From the NCBI GenBank assembly GCA_018662905.1, contig JABJFE010000111.1, forward strand, positions 1-8,097: a stretch of DNA of 8,097 nt, written 5' to 3'. Position numbers and translations under genes: made by a program. The notes beneath the pieces were generated by a model, which was not told the DNA's origin, made no database searches, and saw nothing but the letters and a program-made list of their open reading frames with translations. How positions within the stretch are numbered: position 1 is the stretch's first letter; each line of letters opens with the position of its first letter. Below, piece after piece: positions 5,720 to 8,097 of the stretch. This stretch comes from Flavobacteriaceae bacterium. Lineage in GTDB: Bacteria > Bacteroidota > Bacteroidia > Flavobacteriales > Flavobacteriaceae.

Positions 5720-6499
5720 ATGAAATTAAAAGACATAACAAATATTATTGAAAAATGGTCTCCTTTAGATCAAGCAGAATCATTTGATAACGTAGGATTA
5801 TTGGTTGGAAGTGCAAATAGTAAAGTAGAAAAAGCATTAATTACAATTGATACTACAGAAGATGTTATTGATGAGGCAATAAAACAAAAATGTGATTTAA
5901 TAATAACATTTCATCCAATTATATTTTCTGAATTAAAACAAGTAACAGAAAATACATATGTAGAGCGTATTGTAAAAAAAGCCATTAAAAACAATATTAA
6001 CATATACGCTATACATACTAATTTAGATAATAATCCAAAAGGAGTGAATTATAAAATTTCAAAAAGATTATCACTAAAAAACACATCGATATTATTAAAA
6101 AAAGATGATAAAAATATCGGGATGGGGATGATTGGAGAATTAACCAAAGAATTAAATGAAATAGAGTTTTTTGAGTTTTTAAAAAACAAAATGAATATTA
6201 AACATATTAAGCATTCGCCATTTCTTGGAAAAAAAATAAAAAAAATAGCGGTACTAGGTGGCTCAGGAAGTTTTGCCATTGAAGAAGCTATAAATAAAAA
6301 AGCAGATTGTTATGTAACATCAGATTTAAAATATCATGATTATTTTAAAGCAGAGAAAAAGATATTATTAGCAGATATAGGTCACTATGAAAGTGAACAC
6401 TTTACAAAACAATTAATTTTAGATTTTTTTATCGAAAAAATTCCTAAGTTTGCGTGCATTATATCAAAAACAAATACTAACCCAGTTAATCATTTTTAA
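5720..6499 (+). CDS. Nif3-like (DUF34/YbgI) dinuclear metal-centre protein, short form
   Basis: This 259-residue protein belongs to the Nif3/YbgI/DUF34 family, toroidal hexamers with a two-metal site; a role as GTP cyclohydrolase-like hydrolase or metal insertase has been proposed, but the function is not settled. Family blocks are SFDNVGLLVG (21-30), TFHPIIFSELK (63-73), IHTNLDN (98-104), VLGGSGS (178-184), YVTSDLKYHD (198-207) and DIGHYESE (219-226). Likely metal ligands are His65, His99, Asp103, His222 and Glu226. The first His of the usual HHP pair is Phe64. The length resembles E. coli YbgI (about 247) and lacks the roughly 100-residue PII-like insert common in Bacteroidota and Firmicutes homologues (about 365); the junction would be near residues 125-170. 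The coiled-coil gene begins 2 bases after its stop, a pairing common across bacteria and probably one transcript. Confidence 0.94.
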   Translation: MKLKDITNIIEKWSPLDQAESFDNVGLLVGSANSKVEKALITIDTTEDVIDEAIKQKCDLIITFHPIIFSELKQVTENTYVERIVKKAIKNNINIYAIHTNLDNNPKGVNYKISKRLSLKNTSILLKKDDKNIGMGMIGELTKELNEIEFFEFLKNKMNIKHIKHSPFLGKKIKKIAVLGGSGSFAIEEAINKKADCYVTSDLKYHDYFKAEKKILLADIGHYESEHFTKQLILDFFIEKIPKFACIISKTNTNPVNHF

Positions 6500-6501
6500 T
6501 T

Positions 6502-7281
6502 ATGGCAAAAAAAACAGAATTTACAGTAGAAGAGAGGTTAAGAGCTTTATATGATCTTCAACTAATTGATTCAAGAATTGACAAAATTAGAAGCGTTAGA
6601 GGTGAATTACCTCTAGAAGTTGAAGATTTGGAAGATGAAGTAGCAGGACTTGAGGTAAGAATATCAAAAATTGAAGACGATTTAAATCAATTTAACGATG
6701 ATATTAAAGCCAAAGATATTGCAACTGAGCATGCTAAAACGATGATTAAAAAATATAATGAACAACAAAAGAATGTTAGAAATAATAGAGCTTTTGAATC
6801 ATTAAGTAAGGAAATCGAATTTCAAGAACTGGAAATTGAACTTTGCGCAAAGCAAGCTAAAGAACTTCAAGCACAGATCGAATTAAAAAAACAATCAGTT
6901 GAGGAAAATAATGTCAAGCTTAATGAAAGAAAAGAGCATTTAAAGCACAAAAAAAATGAGCTTGGTGATATATTAAAAGAAACTGAGAAAGAAGAAAGTG
7001 ATCTTTTAAAAAAATCATCTAATTATGAATCTAAAATTGACGAATCTTTACTGATTTCATATAAAAAAATAAGAGCTAGTGTTAGAAATGGATTAGCTGT
7101 TGTAGCTGTTGAAAGAGGTGCATCTGCAGGATCTTTTTTCACAATACCTCCTCAAGTTCAATTAGATATTGCATCTAGAAAAAAATTCATTACTGATGAA
7201 CACAGTGGAAGAATTTTGGTTGACAAAGAACTGGCTGAAGAAGAAAATGAAAAAATGAGTAAATTATTTACTAGTATATAA
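6502..7281 (+). CDS. CT398-like coiled-coil protein with degenerate C4 zinc ribbon
   Basis: The 259 residues match the 'zinc ribbon domain-containing' family typified by Chlamydia CT398: a long charged antiparallel coiled coil (about residues 38-172) followed by a compact C-terminal domain. Recognisable blocks are LYDLQLIDSRID at 16-27, YNEQQKNVRNNRAFESLSKE at 85-104, RNGLAVVAVERGASAGSFF at 195-213, IPPQVQLDI at 215-223 and SGRILVD at 235-241. In typical members the ribbon carries CxxC twice (CGGC before IPPQ, and CEYC before GRIL). Here those positions are Ser208, Ser211, Asp232 and Ser235, so zinc binding by this site is very unlikely although the fold blocks remain. The only Cys in the protein (115) lies in the coiled coil. 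No function is established; CT398 itself has been reported to bind sigma-54 and a flagellar/type III homologue. The gene is last in the Nif3 unit and is followed by a strong terminator. Confidence 0.9.
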   Translation: MAKKTEFTVEERLRALYDLQLIDSRIDKIRSVRGELPLEVEDLEDEVAGLEVRISKIEDDLNQFNDDIKAKDIATEHAKTMIKKYNEQQKNVRNNRAFESLSKEIEFQELEIELCAKQAKELQAQIELKKQSVEENNVKLNERKEHLKHKKNELGDILKETEKEESDLLKKSSNYESKIDESLLISYKKIRASVRNGLAVVAVERGASAGSFFTIPPQVQLDIASRKKFITDEHSGRILVDKELAEEENEKMSKLFTSI

Positions 7282-7303
7282 TTAGTAAATTACAAACAAT
7301 TAC

Positions 7304-7327
7304 AAGCCGCTTTTTGCGGCTTTTTTT
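7304..7327 (+). terminator. Intrinsic terminator of the Nif3/coiled-coil transcript
   Basis: AAGCCGC (7304-7310) pairs with GCGGCTT (7316-7322) around a TTTTT loop, and the stem merges into a run of seven T (7321-7327). GC pairs in the stem stand out in this AT-rich DNA. It begins 22 bases after the stop codon at 7281. It is the only textbook rho-independent terminator in the window. Confidence 0.93.
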
Positions 7328-7355
7328 ATGCAATATATTTTAGTAATTTGTTTCT

Positions 7356-8097
7356 ATGATAAAAAAAGTGATTATTCTAATTTTAAGTTTAGTTGTTCTA
7401 GTTTATTTAATTTTTTATGGAAATATTTTTGAATTTGAATTAAATGAATTTCAAATGTCTGTTTTCAAAGATTCTGTAATTATTTATCTCATTCTAACTG
7501 GTTCATGTTTTTTTGTTGGAGAAATCTCTAGGAACTATAGTCAAGTAGATAAAGTTTGGAGCATAGCGCCAATTATATATGTGTGGTTTTTTGCCTATCA
7601 TTCTAATTTTAATCTAAGAATGGTCTTGATGTCTATTTTGGTAACTGTTTGGGGAATTAGACTGACATATAATTTTGCTAGAAAAAGTGGATACAGTATT
7701 TATTTTTGGAGAGGAGAAGAAGACTACAGATGGAAAATTCTTAAAGAACGAATTCCAGTTTTTAATATAAAAATAGTATGGTCAATATTTAATTTATTAT
7801 TTATTTGTCTCTACCAAATGGGTTTAATTTTTCTATTCACCTTACCAATGTTAGCTGCATGGCAAGGAGATAGTTCTCCCTTAAATATTTATGATTTAAT
7901 TATAGCCATACTAATGTTATCATTTATTATTACGGAGTCAATAGCTGATAAACAACAATTCGAATTTCAATCCAACAAATACAAAAAAATTAATAATAAC
8001 GAAAATTTAACAGGAGACTTTAAAAGAGGTTTTCTTTCAAAAGGACTATGGAGTTTCTCTAGACATCCTAATTTTATTTCTGAACAATTAATTTGGA
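7356..8097 (+). CDS. DUF1295 (steroid 5-alpha-reductase-like) membrane protein, 3' end cut by the window
   Basis: From the ATG at 7356 the frame stays open for 247 codons to the window end. I translated it by hand. The amino end has a hydrophobic helix (about residues 4-20), and further membrane segments lie near 40-56, 68-82, 87-105, 140-167 and 180-195. Family marks of DUF1295 are QVDKVWSIAP (63-72), WGIRLTYNFARKSGYS followed by WRGEEDYRW (about 99-125), ESIADKQQFEFQ (about 194-205) and GFLSKGLWSFSRHPNFISEQ (about 225-244). The last resembles the ICMT/steroid-reductase C-terminal region that binds the cofactor. Members are integral membrane proteins related to steroid 5-alpha-reductases and isoprenylcysteine methyltransferases; substrate and reaction are unknown. 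The terminator just upstream implies its own promoter in 7328-7355, where TATATTTT (7334-7341) is only a one-mismatch -7 candidate. Confidence 0.87.
   Translation, partial: MIKKVIILILSLVVLVYLIFYGNIFEFELNEFQMSVFKDSVIIYLILTGSCFFVGEISRNYSQVDKVWSIAPIIYVWFFAYHSNFNLRMVLMSILVTVWGIRLTYNFARKSGYSIYFWRGEEDYRWKILKERIPVFNIKIVWSIFNLLFICLYQMGLIFLFTLPMLAAWQGDSSPLNIYDLIIAILMLSFIITESIADKQQFEFQSNKYKKINNNENLTGDFKRGFLSKGLWSFSRHPNFISEQLIW

Noticed and set aside
6049..6279. 76-codon minus-strand frame inside the Nif3-family gene
   Set aside because: Antisense to a strongly supported gene; its Phe/Ile/Ser-rich translation is what AT-rich coding DNA gives when read backwards.
7291..7309. ATTACAA present twice in tandem just before the terminator
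   Set aside because: A seven-base AT-rich direct repeat is expected by chance here and lies in no recognisable site.

Overview
The window comes from a very AT-rich member of the Bacteroidota, most likely a marine flavobacterium. The evidence is protein families and gene neighbours (DUF1573 protein beside valS; lpxK divergent from a Nif3 plus coiled-coil pair), Bacteroidota-type -7 promoter boxes (TAnnTTTG), the absence of Shine-Dalgarno sequences before the starts, and strong A/T codon bias throughout. Gene density is high and no tRNA, rRNA, CRISPR array, insertion sequence or phage gene is visible. No stretch over about 110 bases lacks a gene.

Layout. (1) The left edge holds the 5' end of valS on the minus strand. 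A 106-base intergenic region with two divergent -7 boxes separates it from a rightward gene string. (2) The string at 309-3730 contains a secreted DUF1573 protein, murB (TTG start), a 67-residue Cys-rich one-TM protein resembling the Na+-NQR maturation factor NqrM, an ECF-type sigma factor (TTG start) and an NRAMP-like transporter. Gaps in it are 28 bases or less, and two junctions overlap, so it could be one transcript. (3) lipA has its own promoter at 3752-3759 and converges on lpxK, the two genes overlapping by 8 bases. (4) lpxK (minus) diverges from a Nif3-family gene, which is followed 2 bases later by a CT398-like coiled-coil gene. A textbook intrinsic terminator ends that pair. (5) The right edge holds the 5' part of a DUF1295 multi-spanning membrane protein, cut by the window end.

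Most genes are housekeeping: tRNA charging (ValS), cell-wall precursor synthesis (MurB), lipid A phosphorylation (LpxK) and lipoate synthesis (LipA). The accessory interest lies in three places. The NRAMP-like transporter has lost the canonical DPGN metal-binding motif and is translationally overlapped with an ECF sigma factor. The small Cys-rich protein sits in the same string. The 'zinc ribbon' protein has replaced all four zinc-binding cysteines. I do not see a clearly new multi-gene defence or mobile system; the strongest lead for unknown biology is the sigma-factor/NRAMP-like pair.
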